A DNA stretch of 64,000 bases from Bacteroidota bacterium (GCA_026391125.1 JAPLEO010000148.1:1-64000), one strand, 5' to 3'. Counted from the stretch's first letter, positions 38,600 to 47,799 are shown. Made by a program: numbers and translations. The notes: generated from the letters alone by a model not told the origin.

Positions 38600-39073
38600 A
38601 TGCGTTGGAGAAAATTTAACGGTGAGCAGATCAATTTACCTATTAAGCAGGCTGTTGCAGAAGCCATTATTCAGGAAACTGAAAAGGGTGTAAAGCTTAA
38701 GGTTTGCATTGGCACTGATAGTCAAGTGAAAGGAGAAGACACTGAATTTGCAACAGTCATTGTTTTTTTAAGAGAACAAAATGGTGGGTTCATGTATATC
38801 CACAACGAAAAAACAAAGACAAAATACCACATCAAAGAAAGGATGTTGGTGGAAGTGGCAAAAAGTATTGAAGTGGCTTATGAACTATGTGATTTGTTTA
38901 TTGAACACCATATTGAAATGGAAGTTCATGCAGACATTAATACCAATCCACAGTTCAAAAGCAATGATGCTTTGCGTGAAGCAATGGGTTATATCTTAGG
39001 AATGGGTTTTGCCTTCAAAGCCAAGCCTGAAGCCTTTGCTAGCAGTTGCTGCGCGGACAAGATCTGCAATTAG
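38600..39073 (+). CDS. YkuK family RNase H-like protein
   Basis: The 157-residue protein matches the YkuK/DUF458 family with an RNase H-like fold: VCIGTDSQVKGEDTEFATVIVF (first strand with Asp), an internal KYHIKERMLVEVAKSIEVAYEL helix, and MEVHADINTNPQFKSNDALREAMGYILGMGF with a second acidic pair. C-terminal KPEAFASSCCADKICN has three cysteines. Nuclease activity is not proven for the family. It stands alone between the divergent ABC exporter and the convergent engB. Confidence 0.88.
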   Translation: MRWRKFNGEQINLPIKQAVAEAIIQETEKGVKLKVCIGTDSQVKGEDTEFATVIVFLREQNGGFMYIHNEKTKTKYHIKERMLVEVAKSIEVAYELCDLFIEHHIEMEVHADINTNPQFKSNDALREAMGYILGMGFAFKAKPEAFASSCCADKICN

Positions 39074-39133
39074 TTTTTCGAAAAACAATTCATTCGTTGG
39101 ATCAAAACTGATTCAACTGGAGTCTTATCCCTC

Positions 39134-39772
39134 TTATTTTTCAGCCGTATAGAAGTTGTTGTTCATTTGTTGAAGCAACTCTAAAATTTCTTCTCTACCA
39201 GTTTTCTTTTCTGCACTCGTTACAAAATGTCGAGGAAGAAACTGCCATGTTTCTCTGAGCTTATCCATGAATGCCTGAACATTTCTTGCAACTACGCCCG
39301 GCTTTTCTTTATCTGATTTTGTAAAAACCAATGTAAATGGAATTTGCCAATGGTCTAATTGATTTACAAATTCTAAGTCGTTTTTCTGTGGACTATGTCT
39401 GCTATCAACCAACACAAATACTTGCATTAGATTTTCTCTTTTACGCAAGTAACCATCAATCATTTGCTCCCATCGGTTCCTGTCAGAAATAGAACGCTTG
39501 GCATAACCATATCCAGGCAAGTCAACCAAGAACCATTTTACTTTTGGTCCGCGTGTGCCACTGGAGCTCTCAATTTCAAAATGGTTGATTAGTTGCGTTT
39601 TACCAGGCGTTCCAGATGTTTTAGCCAGATTTTTGGTTTTGGTAAGCAGGTTGATGAGGGAAGATTTTCCCACATTACTTCTGCCAATAAAAGCATATTC
39701 CGGTCTGTCGGGTTTAGGGCATTGCTCAACCAATGCAGATGAGATATTGTATTTAGCAGAAGTAATTTCCAT
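39134..39772 (-). CDS. engB: ribosome biogenesis GTPase EngB/YsxC
   Basis: The 212-residue TRAFAC GTPase assists late 50S assembly. G1 is GRSNVGKSSLINLL (about 30-43), the G2 threonine region is KTSGTPGKTQLINHF, G3 DLPGYGYA, G4 TKSDK and G5 near VTSAEKKTG. An unusual short charged insert (ESSSGTRGPKVKW) precedes G3. Length and motifs are otherwise standard. It starts 87 bases downstream of the haem-binding protein's stop, with a terminator between them, so it is transcribed separately. Confidence 0.95.
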   Translation of the reverse strand: MEITSAKYNISSALVEQCPKPDRPEYAFIGRSNVGKSSLINLLTKTKNLAKTSGTPGKTQLINHFEIESSSGTRGPKVKWFLVDLPGYGYAKRSISDRNRWEQMIDGYLRKRENLMQVFVLVDSRHSPQKNDLEFVNQLDHWQIPFTLVFTKSDKEKPGVVARNVQAFMDKLRETWQFLPRHFVTSAEKKTGREEILELLQQMNNNFYTAEK

Positions 39773-39830
39773 ACTGCAAAGTAAACGAATATTAAACTAT
39801 GAGCTTCATTCGGGTTTGTTGGAACATTAA

Positions 39831-39856
39831 AAAACCCCAATTCTCATTGGGGTCTT
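39831..39856 (-). terminator. terminator of the gpmI-haem-binding unit
   Basis: ACCCCAAT (39834-39841) pairs with ATTGGGGT (39846-39853) around TCTC. In the leftward direction it is followed by TTTTTT, just after the stop at 39860. Confidence 0.88.
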
Positions 39857-39859
39857 TCT

Positions 39860-40345
39860 TTATTTTCTTTTTGGTAAAACCAAACTATCGGCAGGGTATC
39901 GGGCTTTGATACTATCTCTAATGGTACTGCACCAATCGTATAGTTTCTGTTTTTCAGTTGCCGTTAATTTGGCTTCTGTATGAATCAATGTATAAGATTC
40001 CAAAGGCATATCACCCTCTTTTACTTGCTCAATACACTCGTCTAATTTTTTGTATTGGCGAGCAATTCGGTAGGTGTTGAATTCATTAAAATTCATATGA
40101 CCCTTTCCATCATTCACATGATCATCTAGCCAAAATCTTAACGGTTGTATATTACTATACCAAGGATATGTGGTGTTATTGCTGTGACAGTCGTTACAGG
40201 CTTTGGCAAGAATCTGTTTCACATCATCAGGAACGGCATATGATTTTGAAATATCATTATCCAATTTATTGGAATCATTTTTTGCAGGACGATATGCTTG
40301 CAACGCCAATAGAATTACTAAAAATCCAATTCCTAACTTTTTCAT
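39860..40345 (-). CDS. exported haem-binding domain protein
   Basis: The 161-residue protein has a signal or anchor segment (residues 4-17, LGIGFLVILLALQ) and one c-type haem site CNDCH (about 53-57) in ACNDCHSNNTTYPWYSNIQP. This is the Haem_bd domain found in small periplasmic cytochromes of Bacteroidota. Downstream residues HMNFNEFN and the MPLESYTLIH segment are also conserved and may supply the second iron ligand. It likely takes part in periplasmic electron transfer, but no partner is encoded nearby. Its start is 12 bases after the gpmI stop, so the two form one unit. Confidence 0.85.
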   Translation of the reverse strand: MKKLGIGFLVILLALQAYRPAKNDSNKLDNDISKSYAVPDDVKQILAKACNDCHSNNTTYPWYSNIQPLRFWLDDHVNDGKGHMNFNEFNTYRIARQYKKLDECIEQVKEGDMPLESYTLIHTEAKLTATEKQKLYDWCSTIRDSIKARYPADSLVLPKRK

Positions 40346-40356
40346 GATTGTTAATT

Positions 40357-41877
40357 TTAGATGAGTATGTTACCTGACATTTCTTTCGGAATTTCGAGAC
40401 CCATGACCTTTAAAATGGTTGGAGCTAGATCACCTAATTTTCCAGGCTTAATAGTTCCTCTCCATTCTTTATCGATAATAAAAAATGGTACCAGATTCAA
40501 AGTATGTGCTGTATTTGGAGAACCATCTTCATTGATCATGAAATCTGCATTTCCATGGTCTGCAGTAAGAAATACGGTATAACCGTGTTCTAATGCGGCT
40601 GTAACCACTCGTTTCACACATGCATCTACAGTTAGAGCAGCAGTTATTGCAGCACTAAAGATACCTGTATGACCAACCATATCTGTATTTGCATAATTCA
40701 AACAAATAAAGTCGGCTGTCTCATTTTCAATTTCTGGAATCAGCTTATCGGTAATTTCTATCGCACTCATTTCTGGTTGCAAATCATAAGTAGCAACTTT
40801 TGGAGAGGGTACCATGATCCTGCTTTCACCGGTATAAGGATCTTCTCTTCCACCACTAAAGAAAAAAGTAACGTGTGGATATTTCTCAGTCTCAGCGATT
40901 CTAATTTGTTTTTTACCATTTGCTTCAAGCACTTGACCAATTGTATTGACCAAATTATCATTTTCAAAAATCACACCTACATTTTTGAATTTATGATCAT
41001 ACATCGTCATAGTAGTATAGGTAAGATCCAATTTGTGCATACCAAAATCTGTATGATCATTTTGTGTAAGCACTTCTGTGATCTCTCTGCAACGATCAGT
41101 TCTAAAATTGAAACAGATCGCTACATCACCTGATTTTATTTTTGCGATTGGTTGTTGATTCGCATCTACAATAATTGTTGGAAGTATAAATTCATCTGTC
41201 TTATTTGCCGCATAAGAATTTTCAATGGCACCGATAGCAGATGTAGCAGTTGGTCCAACCGCATTCACCAATCCATCGTAAGCCAATTTCACTCTTTCCC
41301 AACGCTTATCACGATCCATGGCATAGTATCTTCCACTTACTGTAGCGATTTTGCCAACAGAGCCAGGAAGAAATTTTTCAAGATCAGTAATATATCCAAG
41401 ACCACTCTTTGGATCAGTGTCTCTACCATCTGTAAATGCGTGGATATAAACTTCTGTTAATCCTTCTGATTTACAAATATTGAGTAAGGCTTTTAAATGG
41501 CTGGTATGTGAGTGTACACCACCATCGCTCAACAATCCAAGCAAATGCAATGGCTTCTTTTGCTGTTTTGCTGTTTTGATAGTATTTAACAATACCTGAT
41601 TGCCAGCTAATTCACCAGTTCTTATTGCTACATTAATGCGTTGTAATTCTTGATACACAATTCTTCCTGCACCAAGGTTCAAGTGACCAACTTCACTATT
41701 ACCCATCTGGCCATCTGGAAGACCAACCTCTTCACCACAGGTTACTAATGTGGTATTAGGGTATTGACTGTATAAACTGCTTACAAATGCTGGATGTGCT
41801 TGTTGAATGGCATCTGCACTTGGCACCTGACCCAATCCCCATCCGTCCATAATCGCTAAAATCACTTTCTTGCTCAT
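40357..41877 (-). CDS. gpmI: 2,3-bisphosphoglycerate-independent phosphoglycerate mutase
   Basis: The 506-residue enzyme interconverts 3- and 2-phosphoglycerate in glycolysis and gluconeogenesis. It is a two-domain metalloenzyme of the alkaline phosphatase superfamily. The N-terminal metal site is MDGWGLG (about 9-15), and the phosphoserine nucleophile lies in MGNSEVGHLNLGAGR (about 59-73). HAFTDGRDTDP and SGRYYAMDRDKRWER bind substrate, and the second metal set is NYANTDMVGHTG and LTADHGNAD near the C-terminus. All expected ligands are present and length is standard. Confidence 0.97.
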   Translation of the reverse strand: MSKKVILAIMDGWGLGQVPSADAIQQAHPAFVSSLYSQYPNTTLVTCGEEVGLPDGQMGNSEVGHLNLGAGRIVYQELQRINVAIRTGELAGNQVLLNTIKTAKQQKKPLHLLGLLSDGGVHSHTSHLKALLNICKSEGLTEVYIHAFTDGRDTDPKSGLGYITDLEKFLPGSVGKIATVSGRYYAMDRDKRWERVKLAYDGLVNAVGPTATSAIGAIENSYAANKTDEFILPTIIVDANQQPIAKIKSGDVAICFNFRTDRCREITEVLTQNDHTDFGMHKLDLTYTTMTMYDHKFKNVGVIFENDNLVNTIGQVLEANGKKQIRIAETEKYPHVTFFFSGGREDPYTGESRIMVPSPKVATYDLQPEMSAIEITDKLIPEIENETADFICLNYANTDMVGHTGIFSAAITAALTVDACVKRVVTAALEHGYTVFLTADHGNADFMINEDGSPNTAHTLNLVPFFIIDKEWRGTIKPGKLGDLAPTILKVMGLEIPKEMSGNILI

Positions 41878-41944
41878 CTCTAAAGGTTGTATTATTTACT
41901 TGTAATTTTCTGCTAATTTAGCCAAACAAGTTTAATGTTTCGAA

Positions 41945-41974
41945 TTTGGCATGTTTTATGTAACAGTACCTTTG
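41945..41974 (+). promoter_or_regulatory. promoter of the DUF4783-nadC unit
   Basis: TTTG (41945-41948) and TACCTTTG (41967-41974) are 18 bases apart, the best match in the window to the Bacteroidota -33/-7 promoter. Transcription would start near 41981, leaving an 87-base leader before the DUF4783 start. Confidence 0.75.
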
Positions 41975-42067
41975 AAATCTACAACATGAAATGAGCCTTT
42001 ACATACTTTGATACCAATCAAAATGACCATTGGCGAATTACATGTAACCAAAATCAATTACAGACAC

Positions 42068-42448
42068 ATGAAAAAAGTATTTTTATTAATAGGATTAGCT
42101 TTTAGTTTAGTATCAATGGCGCAACAACAAGATACTGATGCGTTGGTAAAAGCTTTTAAATCTGCCAATACCGAGGAAATCGCCCAATACTTCGATGATT
42201 ATATCGACTTAAAGCTATTAGACAAAGAAGAAGTGAAAAACATGGGCCGCAATCAGGCAACTGTAGCGTTGAAAATGTTTTTTGATGAAAATAATATTAA
42301 TGGCTTCGAAAAAGGGTCCAATCGCGAAATCGGGAGCACTTTATATATTACTGGAAAACTCACCAGTACTGGAAAGCCATATAATATTACAGTGATGTTA
42401 AAAGCCAAAGCTGGGAAACATCAGATCATCACCATTCGTATCAACTAG
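42068..42448 (+). CDS. DUF4783 exported protein
   Basis: I start at ATG 42068 (126 residues), where a signal peptide begins (KKVFLLIGLAFSLVSMAQQ); the frame extends 20 codons upstream without a plausible start region. The mature part of about 105 residues is an NTF2-like DUF4783 domain (ALVKAFKSANTEEIAQYF, EVKNMGRNQATVALKMFF, TLYITGKLTSTGKPYNITVML). The family is restricted to Bacteroidota and its role is unknown. In many genomes, as here, it precedes nadC (28 bases). Confidence 0.88.
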   Translation: MKKVFLLIGLAFSLVSMAQQQDTDALVKAFKSANTEEIAQYFDDYIDLKLLDKEEVKNMGRNQATVALKMFFDENNINGFEKGSNREIGSTLYITGKLTSTGKPYNITVMLKAKAGKHQIITIRIN

Positions 42449-42476
42449 ATTTTCCAAGAAGTACTAGCTTTGTAGT

Positions 42477-43337
42477 ATGCAATCTTACCAAGAACTGCTC
42501 GATCATTTAATTCTGTCTGCTTTAAAAGAAGACATTGGTGATGGAGACCACTCAACTTTGAGTTGTATTGAACCTGATATTCAGGGGAAAGCTGTTTTAA
42601 AAATTAAACAGGATGGTGTTTTGGCTGGAATGAAAGTTGCCGAACGCATTTTTCAATTAGTAGAACCTTCAGCAGTCTTCAACCCTTTAAAATCTGATGG
42701 AGAACAAATGAAAGTTGGTGAAATTGCTTTCGATGTAAAAGCGAAAGTACACACCATTCTTAGTTGTGAAAGATTGGTTTTGAATTGCATGCAACGCATG
42801 AGCGGCATTGCTACACTCACAAAAAAATATACCTCTCTATTAGAAGGATATCATACACGCATCCTTGATACGCGTAAAACAACTCCCAACTTCCGACTCT
42901 TAGAAAAAGAAGCGGTGAAAATTGGAGGTGGTGTAAATCACCGATATGCTTTGTATGACATGATCATGCTAAAAGACAATCATATTGATTATTGTGGTGG
43001 TCTAGAACCAGCCGTGAATAAGGCTTGGAGCTATATACAATCTCAAAAACTTGACCTGAAAATTGAAGTCGAAACCAGATCCATTGCAGATGTTGAAAAA
43101 ATATTGCAGATTGGAAAAGGAAAAGTATTTCGAATCATGCTCGATAATTTTAAACCAGCTGAAGTTGCTGAAGCAGTTACATTAATTGCAGGTTCATTTG
43201 AAACAGAAGCTAGTGGTGGCATTGATTTAAACAATATCCAATCTTACGCTGCAGCTGGAGTAGACTATGTAAGTGTTGGAGCTTTGATCCATCAAGCTCA
43301 AAGTCTTGATCTAAGTTTAAAAGCAAGTTTTTCTTAA
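42477..43337 (+). CDS. nadC: nicotinate-nucleotide pyrophosphorylase (carboxylating)
   Basis: The 286-residue enzyme converts quinolinate and PRPP to nicotinate mononucleotide in de novo NAD synthesis. The N-terminal domain holds EDIGDGDHSTL; the barrel holds NCMQRMSGIATLT, DTRKTTPNFRLLEKEAVKIGGG, HRYALYDMIMLKDNH and EVETRSIADVE, the substrate phosphate and carboxylate sites. All key Arg, Lys and His residues are visible. nadA and nadB are not nearby. The SUI1-like gene follows after 23 bases. Confidence 0.96.
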   Translation: MQSYQELLDHLILSALKEDIGDGDHSTLSCIEPDIQGKAVLKIKQDGVLAGMKVAERIFQLVEPSAVFNPLKSDGEQMKVGEIAFDVKAKVHTILSCERLVLNCMQRMSGIATLTKKYTSLLEGYHTRILDTRKTTPNFRLLEKEAVKIGGGVNHRYALYDMIMLKDNHIDYCGGLEPAVNKAWSYIQSQKLDLKIEVETRSIADVEKILQIGKGKVFRIMLDNFKPAEVAEAVTLIAGSFETEASGGIDLNNIQSYAAAGVDYVSVGALIHQAQSLDLSLKASFS

Positions 43338-43360
43338 GTCAAAAGATTCAAAAGTATTTT

Positions 43361-43696
43361 ATGTCAAAAAAAAATAAGCCCGACACACGCGGTTTTGTTT
43401 ATAGTACTGATCCGAATTTTTCATTTGAAGCAAGTGATGAAACGCAAGAAACCCTGGCACCTGCCCAACAAAAATTGCGGATCCGTTTAGAAACCAAACA
43501 TCGTGCTGGAAAGGCTGTTACATTGATCACAGGATTCATTGGAACAGAATCTGATCTTGAAATATTGGGTAAACAACTCAAAAACTTTTGTGGCACAGGT
43601 GGTTCTGCAAAAGACGCAGAGATCATTGTTCAAGGGGATCAGCGCACAAAAATCCTGCCTTGGTTAATCAAGAATGGGTACACACAATCGAAATAA
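43361..43696 (+). CDS. SUI1/eIF1-like translation factor (YciH family)
   Basis: The 111-residue protein carries the SUI1 fold in its C-terminal 80 residues: RIRLETKHRAGKAVTLITGFIG, then LEILGKQLKNFCGTGGSAKDAEIIVQGDQR and KILPWLIKNGY. The GTGGSxK(D)xxIxxQGD signature is complete. The N-terminal 30 residues are a polar tail. Bacterial YciH proteins are thought to influence initiation fidelity, in analogy with eukaryotic eIF1. Its stop is one base from the convergent dnaX stop, so transcription readthrough would produce antisense overlap. Confidence 0.93.
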   Translation: MSKKNKPDTRGFVYSTDPNFSFEASDETQETLAPAQQKLRIRLETKHRAGKAVTLITGFIGTESDLEILGKQLKNFCGTGGSAKDAEIIVQGDQRTKILPWLIKNGYTQSK

Positions 43697-43697
43697 A

Positions 43698-45509
43698 TTA
43701 ATAGTCGATATCCATTTTTAAACGGTCTTTCAATTCTCTAACCAATGGAAATTGTTCGGCGATCCTTTCGAATTTTTGTCTACTATTTAGTCGAAGGTGA
43801 ATAGGCACTTCTTCTTGTTCGCCGCCATCTACGAGTATTTGAAATGCGATACTGCGATTATTAAAACCATTCTGAACAATTTCAAGAATCGACATTCTTT
43901 CCTGTTCTACAAATTTTTGCGAGGTAACTGAAGTAACCGTCACCGTAAATAAAATATCTGTATCAATAGATAATCTTGCGATCTTAAATGTGCCAAATGA
44001 AGAATGCTTTTTCTGTTCTTCTAAAGTAAGTCCATATTTATCCCATAAAGCTTTGAGCTTTTCTTTATTCAACACTTCAGCTTCTTTCACTTCTTCAATA
44101 GTATATTGATCACCATATTTTTCACGAAGTGAATCCAGCAACCCTTTTTTGGTGCCTCCTAATTGAATTGAAGTTTTGGGTTTAATTGGCTCGCTCTTGC
44201 TAACAATCGGAGCTGCCGTTATTGCAACTGGTTTAGCGTTAGTAGTTGCTGCTGTTGGCTTTGGTGTCTCAATATATAGTTTAGGGGATGCTACTTCTGC
44301 TGCACCAGCTTGAGCGGCAATCTGTATAGAAGGAACTTGTTTTAAACGAAAAGCTATTGGTCCATCAACTCGTTTTTTTTTTACGAGTTGGCCATTTTCG
44401 CTTGACAATTCGATGGCTTGTTGTAGAAAATTTAATTTGATCAAAGTAAGTTCAACATGCAATCTTTTATTGCGCGCCATTTTATAATTGATCTCAGACT
44501 CATTCAGAATATTTAAAGCGCTAACTAAAAATGAGATACCTGCTTTTTCTGCAGAGCTGATATATTTAGATTGCATGCCCTCAACCACTTCTAGTAAAGA
44601 AGCAGATTTAGGATCTTTGCAAACCAATAAATTCCGAATAAATTCTGCGAATCCATTTATTACTAAGTCGCCCTCAAACCCTTTTCGATTGATCTCATCA
44701 AATAAAAGCATGGCTGCAGGAAGGTCCTGCGCTTGCATGGCTTCTAATAATTTAAAATAATAATCATCATCCAGAATGTTCAAATGCTCGAGCGTGTTCT
44801 GATAGGTAACTTCGCCATTTGTAAAACTCACGATCTTATCGAGGATACTCAATGAATCGCGCATACAGCCTTCGCTTTTTTGTGCGATCACTTGCAAAGC
44901 AGCTTTATCGGCTTTGATATTTTCTTTATCTACAATTTCTTGAAGATGTTCAACGGTATCGTTATTGGTGATCCTTTTAAAATCGAAGATCTGGCATCGA
45001 CTTAAAATGGTTGGAAGGATCTTATGTTTCTCAGTTGTTGCCAAAATAAATATGGCATAGGGTGGTGGTTCTTCCAAAGTTTTTAAAAATGCGTTGAATG
45101 CACTGGCACTTAACATGTGTACCTCATCCACTATATAAACCTTGTATTTTCCAGCCTGTGGGGCAAACCTCACTTGTTCAACTAAGGAACGAATATCATC
45201 TACCGAGTTATTACTAGCCGCATCTAACTCGTGGATATTCATAGAAGTTCCAGCATCAAAAGAAGTACAGCTATTACAAACATTACAAGCCTCTCCTTCT
45301 GGAGTTTGGCTGGTACAATTAATTGTTTTAGCTAGAATACGTGCACAGGTTGTTTTACCTACTCCTCTTGGTCCGCAAAATAAGAATGCATGGGCCAATT
45401 GGTTATTCCGAATGGCATTTTTTAAGGTAGTTGTGATATGCTGTTGCCCAACAACCGTATTAAAGTTTTGGGGGCGGTATTTTCTGGCTGAAACGATGAA
45501 ATTATCCAT
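43698..45509 (-). CDS. dnaX: DNA polymerase III subunit gamma/tau
   Basis: The 603-residue clamp-loader ATPase contains Walker A FCGPRGVGKTTCARILAK (about 43-60), a four-cysteine zinc module (C-x8-C-x2-C-x2-C, about 64-79), Walker B VYIVDEVHML and sensor 1 ILATTEKH. Domain III reaches about 365. The tau-specific tail follows a Pro/Ala/Thr-rich linker. At codons 376-379 the coding strand has ten consecutive A inside a perfect 8-bp hairpin; slippage in either direction meets a stop within eight codons and would yield a gamma-like product (see separate entry). It converges on the SUI1 gene. Confidence 0.96.
   Translation of the reverse strand: MDNFIVSARKYRPQNFNTVVGQQHITTTLKNAIRNNQLAHAFLFCGPRGVGKTTCARILAKTINCTSQTPEGEACNVCNSCTSFDAGTSMNIHELDAASNNSVDDIRSLVEQVRFAPQAGKYKVYIVDEVHMLSASAFNAFLKTLEEPPPYAIFILATTEKHKILPTILSRCQIFDFKRITNNDTVEHLQEIVDKENIKADKAALQVIAQKSEGCMRDSLSILDKIVSFTNGEVTYQNTLEHLNILDDDYYFKLLEAMQAQDLPAAMLLFDEINRKGFEGDLVINGFAEFIRNLLVCKDPKSASLLEVVEGMQSKYISSAEKAGISFLVSALNILNESEINYKMARNKRLHVELTLIKLNFLQQAIELSSENGQLVKKKRVDGPIAFRLKQVPSIQIAAQAGAAEVASPKLYIETPKPTAATTNAKPVAITAAPIVSKSEPIKPKTSIQLGGTKKGLLDSLREKYGDQYTIEEVKEAEVLNKEKLKALWDKYGLTLEEQKKHSSFGTFKIARLSIDTDILFTVTVTSVTSQKFVEQERMSILEIVQNGFNNRSIAFQILVDGGEQEEVPIHLRLNSRQKFERIAEQFPLVRELKDRLKMDIDY
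44366..44390 (-). promoter_or_regulatory. A10 slippery run in a hairpin within dnaX
   Basis: On the dnaX strand the sequence is CAACTCGT, nine A, ACGAGTTG: a perfect 8-bp stem whose loop is the A run (ten A counting the one following CGT). Frame 0 reads V376-K-K-K-R-V-D. Adding one A gives K-K-K-T-S then TGA; losing one gives K-K-N-E-L-M-D-Q then TAG. Both truncate right after domain III, as gamma is truncated in other bacteria. Confidence 0.7.
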
Positions 45510-45669
45510 AATTGCTAAACTGCTTCAAAAGTAAGCATTGGTAACATTTTCAGATAACTAAGTTTTTGACATTTCCGAAATAGGTAAAATATGATGAAAT
45601 TATACCCAGTTTCATCTATTTTGGCTATTTTGAAGAGGTTGACAAAGAACATAACTAAAATAATTTACT

Positions 45670-46596
45670 ATGAGTTTACATACCATACTTGGCGCAGGTG
45701 GAGCAATCGCAAATGAATTATTGCCTATTCTGATGGAAGCAAAACAGCCTACTCGTATAGTTGCACGTCATCCAAAGCAGATCATTGGTGTGGAATCGGT
45801 ATCAGCAGATTTGAGTGATGCTGATCAAACATTGGAAGCCGTAAAAGGATCTTCGGTAGTTTACCTTTTAGTGGGCTTGGAATATGACTATAAAGTTTGG
45901 GCAGAGAAATGGCCGCTGGTAATGACCAATACCATCAATGCCTGCAAAGCAACTGGCGCTAAACTCATTTTCTTCGATAATGTATATATGTATGGGAAAG
46001 TAAATGGTAAAATGACAGAAGAAACAGCCTTTAATCCCTGTAGTAAAAAAGGGGTATTGAGAGCAACTATTGTTCAACAATTACTCAATGAAATCAAGTT
46101 GGGTGCCTTAACTGGTTTAGTAGCAAGAAGTGCCGATTTCTATGGTACAGCTGCAACAAAAACGAGTGTTCCCAATATGTTGGTGTTCGACAATTTTTCG
46201 AAAGGCAAAAAAGCGCAGTGGCTGGCAGATGCAGAACTCCCACATTCTTTTACCTATATTCCTGATGCTGGTAAGGCTTTGTATTTATTAGCAAAGGATG
46301 AGTCTGCATTTAATCAAACATGGCATTTGCCTACATGTTCAAACCCATTAACAGGTGCACAGTTTATTGCACTTGCCGCAGAGGCCATGCATCAACCCAA
46401 TAAATTCACAGTCTTATCAAAATTCATGATCCGACTCGCTGGTCTTTTCATCAAGCCAATCAAGGAATCGTACGAAATGATTTATCAAAGCGATAGTAGT
46501 TATGTTTTCGACTCATCGAAGTTTGAAAAACATTTTGGCTATACACCCACCAGCTATGAAGATGGGATCAAGGAAACAGCGAAATACTATTTATAA
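45670..46596 (+). CDS. NAD-dependent epimerase/dehydratase-like SDR protein
   Basis: The 308-residue protein is an extended or atypical short-chain dehydrogenase. Residues 6-14 give the nucleotide-binding loop LGAGGAIAN, and the catalytic-type YxxxK is in NVYMYGKVNG. FFDNVYMYG, TGLVARSADFYGTA and SFTYIPDAGKALYLLA are typical of NAD-dependent epimerases that act on sugars or small carbonyl compounds. Substrate is unknown. Its 3' end overlaps the convergent acyltransferase-fold gene by 10 bases. Confidence 0.85.
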   Translation: MSLHTILGAGGAIANELLPILMEAKQPTRIVARHPKQIIGVESVSADLSDADQTLEAVKGSSVVYLLVGLEYDYKVWAEKWPLVMTNTINACKATGAKLIFFDNVYMYGKVNGKMTEETAFNPCSKKGVLRATIVQQLLNEIKLGALTGLVARSADFYGTAATKTSVPNMLVFDNFSKGKKAQWLADAELPHSFTYIPDAGKALYLLAKDESAFNQTWHLPTCSNPLTGAQFIALAAEAMHQPNKFTVLSKFMIRLAGLFIKPIKESYEMIYQSDSSYVFDSSKFEKHFGYTPTSYEDGIKETAKYYL

Positions 46597-47759
46597 ATCA
46601 TTTCTGGGTGGCGCTCAAAAGGACGGTTCTGATCAAAAATGTATCGGAAGGTAATCATGTGTCTACTTTGATAACCCCCGAGGCTTTTATAAATATTCAG
46701 CATTCTTGGATTCCAATCGCCCGCCCAACCCATTTCGTAACGGTTATACCAACCTTTTCCCTGGGCAAATGAACCACATTCTTGAATGATATAACTATCT
46801 ATTCCAAGTGCCTGATATTTTGGAACAACACCAAAAGCTAATCCAGTTAATTGTTTATTGATACCCCGCCATTTCATCCACATCAGGTGCAATTTTTCTT
46901 TCCATCCAAACTTCCCATTAAAGTGTTTGAAGTATTGGTTCAAATCTGGAATATTAATAAACATGGCAATGGGCTCTTCTTTGTAATATGCAAACCAAAC
47001 AGTTCGCTCGTCCATAATGGGCTTCATTTTTTTGAAAAGCGCTACTACTTGGGCATTTGTGATCTCTTTATTTTCACCGTGTTGTCCCCATGCTGCATTG
47101 TATACTTTTGCAAAATCTAAAGCATACTTTTCTATTTGGTTCAACTTTGCATGACGAGCTGAGTAATCTGGTTTCGATTTTATTCTAGCGTGACGTTCAA
47201 GTATTTTTTCTGAAAATGTGTCATCCACATTCATGTAATAATAATACTGGTTATAATAGTTTTGAAAACCATAATTATTGAATAGCGCTTCATAATAGTC
47301 GGGGTTGAAAGACATTCCGTACATAGGTTCGTTTACAAATCCTTCTACCAGTAAGCCCCACCACTTATCACGATCCCCAAAATTGATGGGTCCGTCCATT
47401 GCTTCAGCCCCCTTTGAAAGCAACCATTCTTTTGCCTGATCAAATAATTTATTAGCAGCTGCCTGATCGTTAATGCAATCAAAGAATCCAAAGCCACCAG
47501 TGGGGAATTCTGTTCCTTTATTAATGTACTTGCTACTAATAAAAGCGGCAATACGGCCGATGGTTTCTCCCTGATCATTTTTCAGAAGCCATCTTTTTGC
47601 CTCACCATATTTAAATGATTTGTTTTTTGAAGCATCAAACACATCGTTCACTTCATTGTCGATCGGACGAATATATGCGGGATTAATACTGTTTATTTTG
47701 GCGTTGATTTCAAGAAACTCCTTAACTGTATTTTTATCTTTTACTTCAATCAATTGCAT
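46587..47759 (-). CDS. GNAT-fold N-acetyltransferase-like protein
   Basis: The 390-residue protein appears to hold two GNAT-like (acyl-CoA N-acyltransferase) halves. The first has RWLLKNDQGETIGRIAAFIS and GFGFFDCINDQAAANKLFDQAKEWL; the second has WFAYYKEEPIAMFINIPDLNQ and GVVPKYQALGIDSYIIQECG. The latter resembles the CoA-binding loop [QR]-x-x-G-[IL]. This type of protein is widespread in Bacteroidota and is usually left uncharacterised. It is monocistronic and overlaps the epimerase tail by 10 bases. No substrate can be proposed. Confidence 0.75.
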   Translation of the reverse strand: MQLIEVKDKNTVKEFLEINAKINSINPAYIRPIDNEVNDVFDASKNKSFKYGEAKRWLLKNDQGETIGRIAAFISSKYINKGTEFPTGGFGFFDCINDQAAANKLFDQAKEWLLSKGAEAMDGPINFGDRDKWWGLLVEGFVNEPMYGMSFNPDYYEALFNNYGFQNYYNQYYYYMNVDDTFSEKILERHARIKSKPDYSARHAKLNQIEKYALDFAKVYNAAWGQHGENKEITNAQVVALFKKMKPIMDERTVWFAYYKEEPIAMFINIPDLNQYFKHFNGKFGWKEKLHLMWMKWRGINKQLTGLAFGVVPKYQALGIDSYIIQECGSFAQGKGWYNRYEMGWAGDWNPRMLNIYKSLGGYQSRHMITFRYIFDQNRPFERHPEMIYK

Positions 47760-47799
47760 ATGCCGGATTTTTACAAATATAGTAGCTTAAAAAAAATAA

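Noticed and set aside
39069..39085. GTTTTTCGAAAAAC palindrome after the YkuK gene as a terminator
   Set aside because: The stem is A/T-only with no loop and no T tract; too weak to call.
40669..41133. 154-codon frame on the plus strand
   Set aside because: It lies wholly opposite gpmI, whose motifs are complete; composition and lack of any family similarity mark it as a shadow.
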